DNA of 64,000 nucleotides from Hansfordia pulvinata (GCA_006538405.1 BJKQ01000004.1:2232001-2296000); one strand, 5' to 3'; positions 23,767 to 36,885 are shown, counted from the stretch's first letter. Notes: generated by a model from the sequence alone, not told the origin. Numbers and translations: made by a program.

Positions 23767-26050
23767 GGCTGGCTGGCTGAGAGAGCCGCGAAGGATCCGC
23801 CGAGCTAATCTCCCAAGGCTCAGGGTCCGTACTACCCCGTCAACCCACCCACCCCCAACGGCGGCATCAATGAGCGTTTCGCGCGCGGAAAGCATGGCAT
23901 TTCTTTTTTGGCCCGTTCTATCAAAGCACGGCCTCGGCGGCGTCGTCGTCTTTCCCTCCCCTTCTCTCCCACTTCTTAGTCAAGGCTTGGCCTCGAATTC
24001 ATCAGCCCTAGCCGGCCCGCCAGGTCAATCGCACCGGTTTTTTTCTTCTTCTTCTTGGGTCCCCTCCCATGCTGGGGCAGGGGAGGGAAGGGGGGAAGGC
24101 GTGAAACGGTGAATTTCCTTGTCATGGGTTTTGTCGCTAGCTGGTATCTCATCTTATGACGAGGCGAAGCGAAGGTCTACTCCTACACGTACACACGCAC
24201 ACCGTTACTTTGAAAGGGACAGGCGGATGGGGGAGGAAATGGGATTCGTAAAGAGCACCGCTGAAATCGCGCGGTCCCGTCTTTAGCCTCCCTCGCTTTT
24301 CCTTCGGAGTTTTTTCTTCTTTCCTTTAACCTTTGACCTTCGAGAGAGGGAGAGAGAGGAAGATTTAGACTCCGGGATCGCGGCCGGAAAGTTCGGGGGC
24401 TCAAGGGGTGGGGGAAGGAACCCTCCCGTGAGCACAGCAGCAGCCTGCCGCGGAGTACGTACGACTTTGTTGGACGAACTCGCCCTGCCTGGGTGCGGCC
24501 CGCGGCGAGGGGATTCTGGACGGAGACAAGCGGCAGGCGACGAGAGGGCTCGACGATGGTCGCACACGACGCGGAGCCAGATCCCGGCCTCCTCGGCCCA
24601 GGCTGCCGCTCCAATTCCAGCAGCGAGGTCGAGAGGCAAGGCCGGCCGATTGGGGGGTCCAGAGCCCCCGGGGCCCCGGTCCCAAGAGCCAGCATCATGA
24701 GATTGGGGGGGCCGGAAGCCCGAGCGGGCAAGGCAGCAGCAGCAGCAGCAGCAAAGCGCGAGAGAGACGACATAGCACCGGTGCTTCGGCGGACTGTGAC
24801 GGGACCGAAGTTCAAGGTTGGTGTGAAGTGAGTCCCCCCCCAAGAGGTGTCACTCGGAGTGGCACCGGCCGCCGCGTCTCGACAGGCCCCCTCGCCTTCG
24901 CCTTCCGCCTGGGCTCGCGGGCGACCCGCGCGCGACTGGGGGGAAATCGACTGATGAGAGCCCCTGCGGCGCTGCGCCTCGGTGTGCCCCGGTGTTGCTA
25001 TTCGCGGGTCCGGGGCGGGGTCCGGCACGAGCGGCCAGCCAATCGGCGGCCATGGGTCGTGCCGCTTTGGGATGGTGGAGCAGTGCGGGCGCCTGATCGG
25101 GAATGGTCTGGCCTGGTGCTCCCAGGCACGCAGGTACGTATCGTATCGTTCGCATCTACCAGACGTCCCTGCCGCATGTGGGCGCGGCTTCCAATTGTCC
25201 TGTCAACACGTGCACCATCCCGGCGGGCATTTTCCATAGGTCCAGTCCAGTCCAGTCCATGTGCATGATGTAAAGTACATGTGTGCATGTATCGACACCC
25301 AAGCTTGAGAGGTAGTCGGCGATGTTGAAGGGCTTCAAGAACCGTCTTGGCCCAGCGCATCTCTGCGTCACAGGCGACGAAACGCACTCCCTCTGTGACC
25401 GACCAGAGGCGACCCAGTTACACTGGCAGCCTAAAGTGCACTTCCCAAGTGGCCCGTAACACCAGTGAACCCAAGCCCAACACCGCCGCCATCACCACAA
25501 CCACACATCCCCCTCCCCAGGCAAAAGCAATTTTGGCTCCCGCGTTGCAATTCCACATCGGACCCCCAGTGTGCCCAGCTAGCTAGCTAGCATCCATACT
25601 CGTAGCCCGCACGAGCACTTCCGCAGGGCTGAGGGCCACTTTTGGGAGTGCACGGCTCGCATCCTCTCCTTCCCCCCCGGGCAGCAGTTCGAGAGCGGTC
25701 GAGAATTTGTAAAATTGTGAAATAGCATTCGCAGTGGACCGGGCCTGCCTTGCCAGGAGTACGAGTTGTACCTCTGGTAACAATAACTGACGAGTCGGTC
25801 ACTTACACATAGGTACTAGTTAATGGACATACTCGTACCTACACACCAGATGCACCCGAATGCATCACCCTTCAGCCCGCATCCTGCCGATCATGCGCGC
25901 GACCTAAAATAAAGGCGTGCATGGCCCGCTGGAGAGAGAGAGAGGGGAGGAGGGCCCTTTGGCTCTTCCTTTTTGGGGTCCGCAGCAAGCAGGCAGCACG
26001 ACACAAACCCTGCCCCGTCTGCCGTGTGTGAGTGTGCCCATGTGCTGGCT

Positions 26051-26051
26051 G

Positions 26052-26098
<47 letters not shown>
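26051..26098. repeat. (GTGC)12 tetranucleotide array
   Basis: Twelve perfect GTGC units. Like the CAGG array it opens spurious frames. Confidence 0.93.
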
Positions 26099-26404
26099 CT
26101 GTCGGGGGCCATGCAAGCACGGCACGCGCGGTAAGTGGTCGCAGCCAAGAGGGGGGGCGGGAACCAAAGTTCTTAGCCCTCTCTGTTTGACAGGTCCCGA
26201 GCAGCAGCTCTTTTCTTTGCTGGGAAGAAGCCTGGGGCCGCCGCCCCCGAGCAATGAGCCGGGGCACGATTGTGGCGGCGGCGCAGGATCGTGTGAAGGA
26301 AGCGCTTATGCCGAACCCGCGTGAAGCCACCTCCAGGGAACGAGACCGCGGTTTGCGTGATCCCTGCCTCGCAAATATCCGTAGCTAGACTTGAGAGTTA
26401 CGAG

Positions 26405-26420
26405 TTTTTTTTTTTTTTTT
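26405..26420. repeat. Poly-T run (16)
   Basis: This is an uninterrupted run of 16 T. Confidence 0.88.
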
Positions 26421-26990
26421 GAATATCTTCCAAAGCGGACGGGCCAGTCCCGCCTGGCAGCAACTCGGCCGCAGAACCTTGTCCCTCTGTGTGCGCCAGC
26501 ATGTTCCCTGTCGCAACTGCGAGCATTCGCGTGGGAGAACGGATGGAAGCTTCTTTACATTTATTTTTAGGGAAAGGGAAAAGCTCCGCCTGCTCTCGCA
26601 CGCACGCAAGACGGCCCGCCTGCCGCCCCTGTGCTGGAGTTGAGGCTGGGCTTGTACCCGCAGTCGTGAGCTGCGAAGACACGCCGTCGCACACGGTGAG
26701 CATCGATGCTGCAATGTACTCGTAGAGAGGGAGGCTTCAGTGGTAGCTGTCGAGATTGGGGCTCCTCCCCTTCGGTGGAGTGCGCCTAGTCCCCAGTGTC
26801 GCGCGCTGGATGCGGTGTGTGTACGAGTGTCGTATGTGTATGTGTATGTGTGCCCCGCCGAACACGAGCCATTCGTCATCGGAAACAGACGGGCGGGACG
26901 GGAGTGGCGAAAAAGCTAATCTCAGGAAGCTCGCCGACCTTATCTGCCCTTGCGTCTGTGCTTGAGAGACAGAGAGAAAGTGTGTGTGGG

Positions 26991-27020
26991 AGCGAGCGAG
27001 CGAGCGAGTGAGCGAGTGAG
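26991..27020. repeat. (GAGC)n / (GAGT)n tetranucleotide tract
   Basis: About seven alternating GAGC and GAGT units. A similar CTCG array ends the window at 63981-64000. Confidence 0.8.
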
Positions 27021-29048
27021 TCTGTGGGTCGACGACGGCATTCACGCTCTCATATCACTCATCGCCGGTCGCCCCAGCAAAAAAGGCCACGCATTCCCAC
27101 CGCGCCGGCGTTGGAGACGTTTTGGTTGGAGACACTGGTGGCCCGCGTGCAGTAGCATGCGTCACTAGAGCCCCCCCCCAGCCCTTTGGGAGGGTGGAAG
27201 CCTCTTCCGGGTTTGGCGGACGCAGAATTAAGCGTGCATCCCGTCTCGGCCGCCCGGGGAGAGAGGCGCTGCTTGTCTTGGTGTCTGGTCTTCCTCCTGG
27301 CTAGGCCTGTCAGTGCTTGGTCACGGAAAGCCTCGCGCTCAGCTCGCGCACCAGCACTCGCCTCGCCGGGCTCTCAGCACGCGTGGACCGGGGGCAGGTT
27401 TCGATCCCCCGGTGAAACGGGGAGCCTTGGCCGGGAGGAACGCTGGTGTGAGTACGGCCATCCGCCGTCCGTCCCAGGGTGGCATCGTGGTCTCGCGTGG
27501 CGCGGACGCGGGGCTCAGTATATAAGACAGCCGGCTCGAAGGGGGCGGACTCGGCGCGTTACAAGCAGCAGCAGGATGGGCGGCTCCGTCTCAAGCCCCA
27601 GAAGCCCCGTGGCTTGGTCGATTGTTTGCCACCGCCGGACAGCTTCAGCCAGCAGCCCGCGTGTAGGGCCTGTGTTTCAACAGCCACGCTGCCTGCAGAG
27701 CGCTGGCATGCGAGAGGTCGACGAGGCCACCATGGCCGGCGGTCGATAGCAAGCCGTTGCACCAGGTCGGGGTTCGAAGGGGGAAGCTCGGCGTTGAGCA
27801 ATATGAATCGAACCCGTAGTAGGTTGACAGGGTACGAGTACCTCCAGGTCGATCTAGGCCAGGCAAGGCAGGGGAGGTACCGCCAATCTACCGCGCGCCC
27901 ACCGCTGGCCACGCACTCGCCATCGTCCCTGTGGAAACGTCTCGGAAGCCGACGCAGCAGAGCACATGGTCGAGATGGATGGTGATAATTGCTTCTTGCG
28001 GCACGCGTCTCATCAGGCCCGGGTCTGACTGACCGCCGGTTCGGGGCTTGCGTGCGTGCATGCGTGCGTGCGTGCTTCGGCAATGGTAGCGGGTGGCGTC
28101 CGCCAGCAGCGGCGGCGTCGGCATGGCGTGAACCCGTTTCGATGCTGATGGATGGGAATTCCCAATCGCGCGGTAGGTAATGTGGGCCACAGGGGTCTTG
28201 TGACGGTTACGGGCGGGCTGGGGCGGAGACGGGCTCTGCGGGGCCCTCCAACTCTCATTACGGGCTTCTGCGTTGCTTGACTCCATCCATCCATTGGCGA
28301 ATACCTATCTAACTCGTACAATTCCTAAGAGATCGATGTCCATCCGACCTAACCGTCTCTGCCCTTTCCCAACGGCCGCGGCGCCCAGGTGGGGCTGCCC
28401 TCTGTCTACGGCGGCGTGGCTGGCAGCAGAATCCAAACTTCGTTGGGGCGGTCGCGCCTTCGGCAGCACAAGCCCTCGTAGGGCATAGGGCGCTGGGGGT
28501 TAGCGGGCAACAGCACGGTAGCGGGACGGTCGAGTGCCTCTTTGCGCGGCACGCACATTAGCCCTCTGCCACAAAGGCACTCCATAACGGGAGGTGCGGC
28601 AACGTGCCTCTCTCATTGGCCGCCGCCGCCGCGAGGGATCAGTTGCGGCCAGCCACACTGCTCTCGACTCCAACTCGGAGCTCCCGCACAAGACGCTCCA
28701 CCGGGGGTCCGCCGCGTGAATTACGGACCTCGTACGTCATGGCCCCCCTCCTCCTCCCCTTCCCGGGCACGGGGGCCGCATGACTGTCGTCGCCCCGTAT
28801 TGCAGGTGGTGGTGGTCGGTACCGTGGGCATCCATGGGATCGCACGCAGCGCAACCCGCGCAGTCACAATCGGATTGTTGCGTCGCATCGCATGCCATCG
28901 CATCGTGCCGCCTTACCTCCCCTCATCTCGCCTCGCCTCGCCTCGCTTCCCTGCGGAGCTCTGGGGCCCTCTCCCTCGGGACCGACTGCTTCAGCGATCG
29001 CCTCGCCTTTCAGCAGCAGCCCTGCCCGCGCTGTCGCACCCACTACTA

Positions 29049-29049
29049 C

Positions 29050-29071
<22 letters not shown>
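29049..29071. repeat. (CTG)n trinucleotide repeat
   Basis: About seven CTG units plus imperfect copies. There is no supported gene around it. Confidence 0.8.
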
Positions 29072-29080
<9 letters not shown>

Positions 29081-30072
29081 ACCGTCACAGCCCCTCATTG
29101 CGCAATGCGACAAGAGCCCTCGCTCGTCTCGGGCCACCCTCAGCCGGGACTGCGAAGGATGAGCCGGCTCCAGTGACAAATGCAAGCCCGCTCTTTCTCT
29201 CACTCACACGCACTCCCAGGCCCACGCTCACTCACACCCGCACCCGCTCACACTGCCGCATCCCACGCTCTGAGGGAACGCCTCCGGAACCTCAGAGGGT
29301 GGCGAACGAACGACTTGAGACGCCGGCGCCCATCCATGGGCACGCGGTGATTGGCGACGGGCGACCGCGGCGATCCGGATCTGTACTCGCGAATGTCGCC
29401 TCCCGCATCCTGCTGGCAAAAACACATACGTGACATGCTCCGTACCTTACATGCAGAACCCTCCCCCCCCCCCAATGGACTGCCCTCCCATCGCCGGTGG
29501 CAACAGGACATCGAGAAAAAGAAAAGACCCGTGCACGCGGGCAGTTCAATTGCCACGCACGCCACGCCACGCCACAGACCGAGAGTTCCAATTAAGCTTA
29601 AAAAGCACTACCAGGCCCTAGGGCCGGTACCTCGCCGGCAAACCCCAGTGCTCGGACTACAAAATGCTGGCACCTGGGCACGTTAGGTAGGTACCTACCT
29701 ACACTCGTAAAGCCCAACGGCGGGCGCGGAGAGCGACCGCCCTGCTTGCTGGCTGGCTAGCTGGCTGGTGCTGGCCCAGGTGACCCGCGAGCCCATATTA
29801 TTAGGATTGGGCCTACGAGCCCAACCCTCGGGACGTCTTTGTCCTGGGTCGATTTAAGATGAGAGAGACCCGCAGCGCCCTGGTTGCATGTGGCCAGTGC
29901 GCCAGGCCCGCCAGGCTAGCCGGGACTCTCCAACTCGTCGTCGTCCTCGTCGCCGTCTTGTCGTCGTCGCCGCTGCCGTCGTCTCCAACTTTAATAATCC
30001 GAGCCTGCGCGCCCGCCCTGCGCCTGGTGGGCTAGCTGAACGGGCGGTGGGCGTACCATGTCGTACGAGCAG

Positions 30073-30099
30073 GGCTGGCTGGCTGGCTGGCTGGCTGGC
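30073..30099. repeat. (GGCT)n tetranucleotide repeat
   Basis: Six to seven GGCT units. A shorter copy of the same unit lies near 29750-29768. Confidence 0.8.
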
Positions 30100-32248
30100 A
30101 GTGGTGGCCTGTTCTCGCGCGTGCCCTCCCAAAGGAGGGGCCTGATGGCGCGCGATGCGAGGATGTGCCAACGCCACCTCGCGCCCTGCGACGCCATGAG
30201 GTGCGGTGTCACGATACGATGGCCGCCCGGCTGGTCGGTTACGCTCTCGCGCGGCTGCTCGCCAACAGGCAGGCACCATCGCCGCGAGCCCCGGCCGTCC
30301 CTCTCGAAGAGCCGTCGATGAGAGTGCCAGCGGCTCCCGTGTTGGCTGGTCCGTCTCGCTCGCTCGCAGGGCCCGGAGCGCGACGAGGTCGCTTGCGCTT
30401 TGTGCTGCGCCGAGTCGTCCGGATGCGTGCGAGCCTCCAACGTGGCGGCTGCAAATCCCCGGATGCGTACGAGCGAGGCAATCGTGCATCCTTAACCTTG
30501 CCTGTGGTTATTAGGCAGACGGCCACCCACCACACTAAAATGACATGGCGCGAGCCAGACGGCCACCATGGCTGCCTTCCGACGACACACTCACTCGCAC
30601 ACATGCACACACACACACACCTACATACACGCACACCCCAGCCCTCTCATTTCCAGGCTCTCAAGGCCTGTCGATCTTGCGCCATAGGGGTCCCGACCAC
30701 GCGCCACAAGGAACAGAAGCCTAATCAAACCGGCCGCCATGCCCAGGTCGTCTGTTCCGGGTTGTTGGCGAAGCACGCACCTCATGAGGGCCTTCCCACC
30801 CCCCCTGGGCGAGTACGCGTCGAGGGTGCGTACGTCCGTAGTAGGTATGGGCTCGTGGTATGTACTCGGAAAACCTGCGCGCTGCCCTGAAGACTGCATT
30901 CCGCGCCGCGCCATTCTGGAGAGAAAGGGCCCCTCTGCCTGCGCCGGTGCCGCGAGACCTGCGGCCGCCGTTGCGCGAGAGAAGCGACGCCGGTGCTCGG
31001 CGCATGGCGCTGCTGCGAGGAGATGAGAGCGAGCCCGGGGGTGGCGGGGAGGGCGGCGATGGCGGCGGGCGCACGCTCTAACTAGCAGCAGCAGCAGCAG
31101 CGACAACCAAAGTTGGAAGTGGAAGTGTAGACGATATGCGACGGCCTTTCTCCGCCATCCTGCGAGTTTCGGATCATGCAGGCCCGGTACTTCCAGTCGT
31201 GCTTGCTTCCAATGCAGGCCCTCTCTGCGCGGCGCCGCGCTGCTTGGAATCCTGCTGCCATTGGATTGGATGCACAGCAGTGCGTGCTGTGGCCAAGGCT
31301 CGCTGCCGAGCGAGTACCGGCCGATTGCTTGCATGCAGACTCATGCACTACATACCTGCACTGCCTTGACGTCCACGCAAGGTACATGGATACGCCCATA
31401 CAAGCAGGAGTCCTCGTACCTGCGCACCTGGCCTAAGAGGGATTGTACCTGCCCGTCTGTCCGCCCGCCCGCCTGCTTCAACACCGCCTGAAGCCCGGCT
31501 TCTCAGCCGCCTGCCATCCTCCATTGATGCATCTATCTACAATGGATGTACACACACTTTGCGGATCCGGTTGGCAAGGGCTATTATGTGTTTGCACTGT
31601 TTCAAGGTGCGAAACGGCCCAACTCCCGTTGCCAGTTTCATTGCCTATTGCAAAAAGACGATCCAACATGGACTGTATCAGCGGCGCGATCTGCTGACGG
31701 GAGCAGCTCGACAGTTGGCCGCCGCTCCCGCCGGCGCGCACCGGCAGCCTGAGGGCAGCTGCTCGCCTCGAATCGGCGCCGGCATCGTGCCCGAAAATGC
31801 TTCCATTGCCATTTTCGTCCCTCAGCTGGCTGGCCAGGGCTGGTGCCCGCAGGCGCTGGCACCAGCACGGCCGCGGGCGGAAGCGCAAGCGGGCGCTCCA
31901 ACACGATTCCTTGCCCCGCCGGCGCAGGCGAGGCGGGCGAGAGCGAGGCGAGAGCGTGAGAGGTGTTACGAGGAAGCGCAGACAGAGAAGAGAGAGACAC
32001 AACAGACGCAAGAACAAAAAGGCGGTTATCTACAATGACGATGTTGGATCGGCCTAGTCGGCGCATCCTGGACGATCTTCCTATTCTGGACCGGTGGGGC
32101 GCTGCAGCTAAACCGAACCCCAACATCCTGCGAGGCCTGGGACCAGCTTACTACTATTAGCAAGGTCCTGCACTCGTACTGGGGCGTCGAGGAAGATCCC
32201 GGCCTACAAGCCAGCATGGGAGGGAGGGAGGGGGGTGGGGGGTGGAGA

Positions 32249-32262
32249 GGGGGGGGGGGGGG
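32249..32262. repeat. Poly-G run (14) in G-rich tract
   Basis: This G run sits inside a G-rich stretch (about 32216-32272) with several GGGG blocks on the plus strand. Confidence 0.8.
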
Positions 32263-33144
32263 TGGTACGAGGGGACCTGGACGGAAACAAGCCCACCCAC
32301 ATCAGCCATCATCAGCAGATGGGAAAAGCAGCTAGGCCGGGCGACACGGAGGTACATCCCACCCAATGCATACATGCGCGCCCGCCTGCTTGCGCCCCCA
32401 GGCTGTGAGGGTCCCATCGGGTGCGGATTCTCAACCATGCGCCCAGGTCCGTACGGTACGTACCTCGCTCTATTCCGGGCCTGCATCGCCCAGGATTCGG
32501 GCCATGTAGCCCCCGCCAGACCACCAGCACCTTGGCCGTCCCCTCGTAGGTACCTGCCCGTCTTTCCCTTGTCTTGCCCGAAAGCGTAAGCGACCCATTC
32601 GCCCTGGCTGCCTGCGCAGTGCATGCACGGGGAGGTACGAGTATGGACCTATTCACTCCTGTACTGCCCACACCTGCTCCAGCTCTCTCGTACCTGCTCG
32701 GGTACCCTTATTGCTAATCCCCGTACCTGCCGTCCCTCGCTACGGTGCTGGGCTGGTGGGGGTGGAAAGAGGAAAGAGTGGAGGGTCCCATCAGATCCCG
32801 CCGTTGCCTCGCCCTGCCCGCCCCGGCTCGCCCTGGCCGGCCCAGCGCTGCCAATCCTCGGGTACTTGGCTCATGTAGTCTCGTACCGGCGTACCGGCGT
32901 ACCCGCGTACCTGCCCACTCAGACAGGTACATGGCCCGTACCTTCCTGCCACCGCCGGCCGAGTCCAGGTCCCCATCCAATGTTAATGTTAATAGATAGC
33001 CGGCCTATTCTGCATTCCACTCTTTGCCCTCGCCTGACCTGTGCTGCGGGCCCATCCTCACTTACACCCACCCGACCCGATCCATACATCCATATCCAGA
33101 CCGTACCGTCCGGCCGGACTTTGGGTTGCGCTGCCCTCCGCTCC

Positions 33145-33150
33145 TATAAG
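33145..33150 (+). promoter_or_regulatory. Possible TATA element
   Basis: TATAAG lies 121 bp upstream of the ATG at 33271 in a pyrimidine-rich context. The position fits a TATA box, but there is no transcript evidence. Confidence 0.3.
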
Positions 33151-33270
33151 CCCGCCTCACCCAGTCTCCCACCCCCAATCACCGTCCCCTTCATAAAGGA
33201 CATGCCCTCCCACCCAGCCTCGTAGGCCCTCTCTCCTGCTTGGTTCCCTGCTTCACACACCACCTTCACC

Positions 33271-35494
33271 ATGCCTGCCAAATCGGGGCTCAGTATCCGG
33301 AGGCTCGTCTCCCAGCGCCAGTCGGCCCACGCCCCCAGCACCGACTATCCCGCCGCCGCCGCCGCCCCCGACAGGAAGTGGTCTTTCAGCACCGACGCCC
33401 AGGACTCGCGGGACAACACATGGCTGGCCTCGAGGCGTTCGAGCAGAAAGAGGGCCGCCGCCCCATTGCCGCTCCGCGAGACTCCCTCCAACGTCTTTGG
33501 TCCTCTCCCGCCGCTGCCCGTCCAGCCGCCGCGCTCCTCGTCCAGCTCTTTGTGCAGCTGCGACAATGAACACGACGGCAGCCAGGCCGCGCCTTTCACG
33601 CCCGGCCGCTCTGCCCTTTGTCTGGCCGAGAAAGAGAACCGCAGCCAGGACAACATCAACATCCAGAGCGCCCTCCGCAGCGGTTCCGTCTCTTTCGACC
33701 ACGCCGCCGACCTCCTCAGCTCCTCCGCTCCCGCCAGGACGCAAGAACCATCCCCCTTCAACTCCATGGAGTCTCTCCCCCGCCGATCCGAGGACAACTC
33801 AAAACTCCGCCTCCGCAATCAGACCTCCCTCTCCAGCTTCTCGGACAACGTTCAGCAGCTCATCTTTGAGGCCGACGAGGCTTTCAAGGCTGTAGGCACC
33901 ACGCTCTCCGAGGTCAAGACCGCCAACGGTTCCTACGAGAACTACAACACCATGCAGGCTTTCCACCAAGCCGCCGGGCCCGTCCCGTTCCAGGAAACGG
34001 CCGACCTGCCCGAACCCGACATCTCCCCCATCCTCTCCTCTCCTTTCTTCAAGGCGCCTCCTTCCACCCCCCACCCTCAAGTCTCTCACCCCGTGGCCTC
34101 TGGCTGGGATAACTCCTCCATCAAGTCCAAGAGCAGCAAGTCCAAGAAGGCCAAGGCCAGTAAGCCCCCTAAGAGCCCCAAGCCGCAGCGCAAATCGGTC
34201 AAGCAGCCGGCCAAGAGCGGCCCTCGATGGACACTCTCTGAGAACGTCTCGGAGCTGTTCAGCGGCAAGCTCTTCCACAAGATTGAGGTCGACGAGATGC
34301 TCACCCCCGGACAGCTCGAGGCCTACAAGCTCCGCAGAATGTCCAAGGACCAGGCTCAGGGCTCGACCGAGGACCTCAAGACGACCGAGGGCGAGGAGGA
34401 CTCGGAGGCTTTCAGCCTCGACGACCTGGCATCTCGCATCGACTCGACTGACTACGAGGCCTACGAGGCCTTCTTACTAAACGGCGCCCGGCCCACCACA
34501 CCAAGCCGTATCCCGCCGGGCACCCCACCCTCCCCAGCCGCCAAGAGCAGCACTCTGTCGCCTCCCGTCAGGAACACTGCCCGCCTCGGCGGGCGCAAGC
34601 CTCTGGCCGTGCTCTCGTGCATCCCTGAGGTGTCCAATGTGCCCTCGCCAGCGGGCGAGGTGTACTTTAGCAACAAGATCCCGGCCAACGACTCGCAAGA
34701 GAGCGTAGTCAGCGTCGAGAGCGCCCAGGACTCCAACTACGTTTTCCTGCAGGCGTCGCCCAACACCTCCAACGTCCCCACCTTTTCCCACGGGCCCATT
34801 CGCCTATCCAAGTCGGACCTGACACCCGAGCCGGAACACAGGCTCGGTACGGACGACGTGCTCGACTGGACGGCCTTCCAGATGGCCATCCTCGGCGGCG
34901 CCGGCCACTGGAACTCGGACAGCGACGACACCATCCACCACCAGCACGCTGAGGAGGTGGCCGACATTATCGAGTGGTGGGACGACTGGGCCTACGACAG
35001 CCCCGGCTTGCTGGTCACTGAGGAGTTTGAGGCGCCCAGCCCCACCGTCACTATTTCCGACGGTGACTTCTCCGACATTTCCTACAACGACATCAAGCAC
35101 GAGATGCCCTGCCCTGAGCAGCAGTGGCAGGCGATGCCTCGCGATGTCGCTTCCCAGGAGTACATGGACCTGTACTCCCACGAGCTGGCCGCCGACGAAT
35201 TCCGTGGCAGCTGCGACAACGGGCTCGAGTTTGAGCCCCACCGATACTGCGTTGGCGGACCCGACGAGTTCTGGACGCCGGACCGCAAGCCCCGCAAGCT
35301 CAGCGAGCGCGACAGCCTGGCCAGCTTGCCCCGAGCCCGATGCTCGACCTTCGGGTCATCCGAAGCCCCAAGGGAGACGACGTGGACGTCGTCCCTATGG
35401 GGTACAACCTGGGTCACGACCTGGGCGACTTCCTCAAGTGGGAGGCCGAGAACGTGTACGCGGCGGGTTTTACTCGAGCCCGACCTTTGTCTAG
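33271..35494 (+). CDS. Large conserved ascomycete protein of unknown function
   Basis: The frame starts MPAKSGLSIRRLVSQRQS and reads about 741 residues when two shifts near its end are allowed for. I recognise no catalytic domain. The protein is Ser/Pro-rich and largely disordered, with more ordered blocks that look conserved: SFSDNVQQLIFEADEAFKAV, WTLSENVSELFSGKLFHKIE, DWTAFQMAILGGAGHW and IEWWDDWAYDSPG. A Lys/Ser-rich segment (SKSSKSKKAKASKPPKSPK) lies at about residues 287-305. Read literally, the frame runs to 35538, but from 35329 it becomes implausible. A neighbouring frame there gives PSPMLDLRVIRSPKGDDVDV then PMGYNLGHDLGDFLKWEAEN, and a third gives a stop at 35494 (FYSSPTFV). One missing C at 35329-35332 and one missing T at 35468-35471 restore a continuous C-terminus. 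It is an isolated gene between two long gene-free stretches. Confidence 0.82.
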
Positions 35495-36815
35495 ACCGCC
35501 ACTGGAGCGGACGGGTCTCACGACCGAACGACACATGAAGCACAATGTGATCACGACACTCACTCATCTTTCCTTACCGACTGGCGGATATTACAGTAAT
35601 CACTATTTACTACGGCACGGAGGTTGCCGGGCGGGGCGGTGGGTCGTCAGCCAGCCCTGCGGTTATTTGGCACAGACGATCATTCACCCATTTTCCTCTA
35701 CTCTCTCTTTCTCTATCCTCTATCTCTGTCACACACACACACACTCTCTCTCTCTCTTTCTGTCTCTGTCCCATCCAGCGCAGCGCAGCACAGCAAGCAT
35801 TTCTTTCACTGTCGATACCGGGTCTCATTTGTTCACTGGCATGGCGGTGTGGGAAACAGGCGTACTGCATGGGAAAAGCGGCCGTTTGGTGTTCAGCCTG
35901 TCTTGGGCTTGGTCAATTGATTTGGATCTGAGAAGCGAGTCTTTATTGTAATTAGGATACCAGGCCGAAAAGGCGCAACTGATTCTTCTTCTTTTCTTGA
36001 ATGGACAACCATGATGAACACATTTTACTCTGCACCGTCTTGACTGGGATCACAACCGTGACTTGTGTGCGACCGGAGAGAGAGACACGGGACTTGGCAG
36101 CAACTCGGCTGGGCGAGCGGACGGTGACGCGGGCAGACGTCCGGTATCTCGATCTCTGGCTACATACCGCAGGTAGTACCTTGAGGTACGATACCTGGCT
36201 AGCCTGGACCGGCACCCTGGGGCATACTATTGCTTTCCAAGAAAGTCACGAGCGGGCGAGACGGTTGCTTAGTGGCGCCTGAATTGAGGCTCGGGGTTCG
36301 CGGGGAGGTCTAGCAACGGCCTACGGGCTGGGCGAGGCCAGCAGGGGGGGAGAGAGAGAGAGAGGGTGGGAGGTACGGGTACCTAACGGGTAGAAGGCTC
36401 CAGCTATTAGAGCCGGCCCGTGTCCAGGCGTTGGCGGGGTGGGCGTGTACGGCGGCGGGCTAGGCTAAGGTGTACTCGTACCTTTTAAGCGGGGAGGGAC
36501 CGCGCAGATGGATGGCGCTAGGCGACCAGAAATCTTGCAGGGCTGCTCGACATCATCTTCTGAACCCTGATGACGACGACCTAATCAGGGCTCGATAGAC
36601 GGGCTCGAAGAGGATTTCGAGAGCCAGGCCGGCAGTTTGAACAAGGCAAGGTGGGGAGGAGGGGGGGGGGGGAGGGCACACAAAGACCGCCGCCGGGCAG
36701 TGTCACACCCTTTTTCATCAGTCATCAGTCACCATGGATGTTCGCACTATTGCCTATTGCGCACCAACCCCTGCTGGCACCGGTCTTTGTATGCAAAGGC
36801 CCAGAGGCCCTATTC

Positions 36816-36840
36816 TTTTTTTTTTTTTTTTTTTTTTTTT
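36816..36840. repeat. Poly-T run (25)
   Basis: This uninterrupted run of 25 T is the longest homopolymer in the window. Confidence 0.9.
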
Positions 36841-36885
36841 GCTCTCTCGATCTATTAGACCCGCACATCGTGAAGAAGGGGAGAA

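Larger units (their letters stand above)
13028..33270. other. Gene-free, microsatellite-rich stretch of 20 kb
   Basis: Both strands were read through this interval. Open frames exist because the DNA is GC-rich and repetitive, but none shows a recognisable domain, credible codon structure or splice-joined conserved blocks. The stretch holds many simple repeats (separate entries), long homopolymers, and dozens of ACTCGTA/TACGAGT words and TAGG tracts. No transposase, reverse transcriptase, long terminal repeats or AT-rich RIP-type blocks were seen. Non-coding RNA cannot be excluded. Confidence 0.55.

Noticed and set aside
27770..27835. GGGTTCGAA / AATCGAACCC words resembling tRNA T-loops
   Set aside because: The flanking stems do not pair on either strand.
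30621..31334. 237-codon minus-strand open frame
   Set aside because: Low-complexity Ala/Arg composition with a Leu run from a CAG/CTG tract, no recognisable domain, and competing frames of similar length overlap it.
13028..33270. Transposon or RIP-degraded element
   Set aside because: No transposase or reverse-transcriptase motifs, no terminal repeats and no AT-rich blocks were seen.
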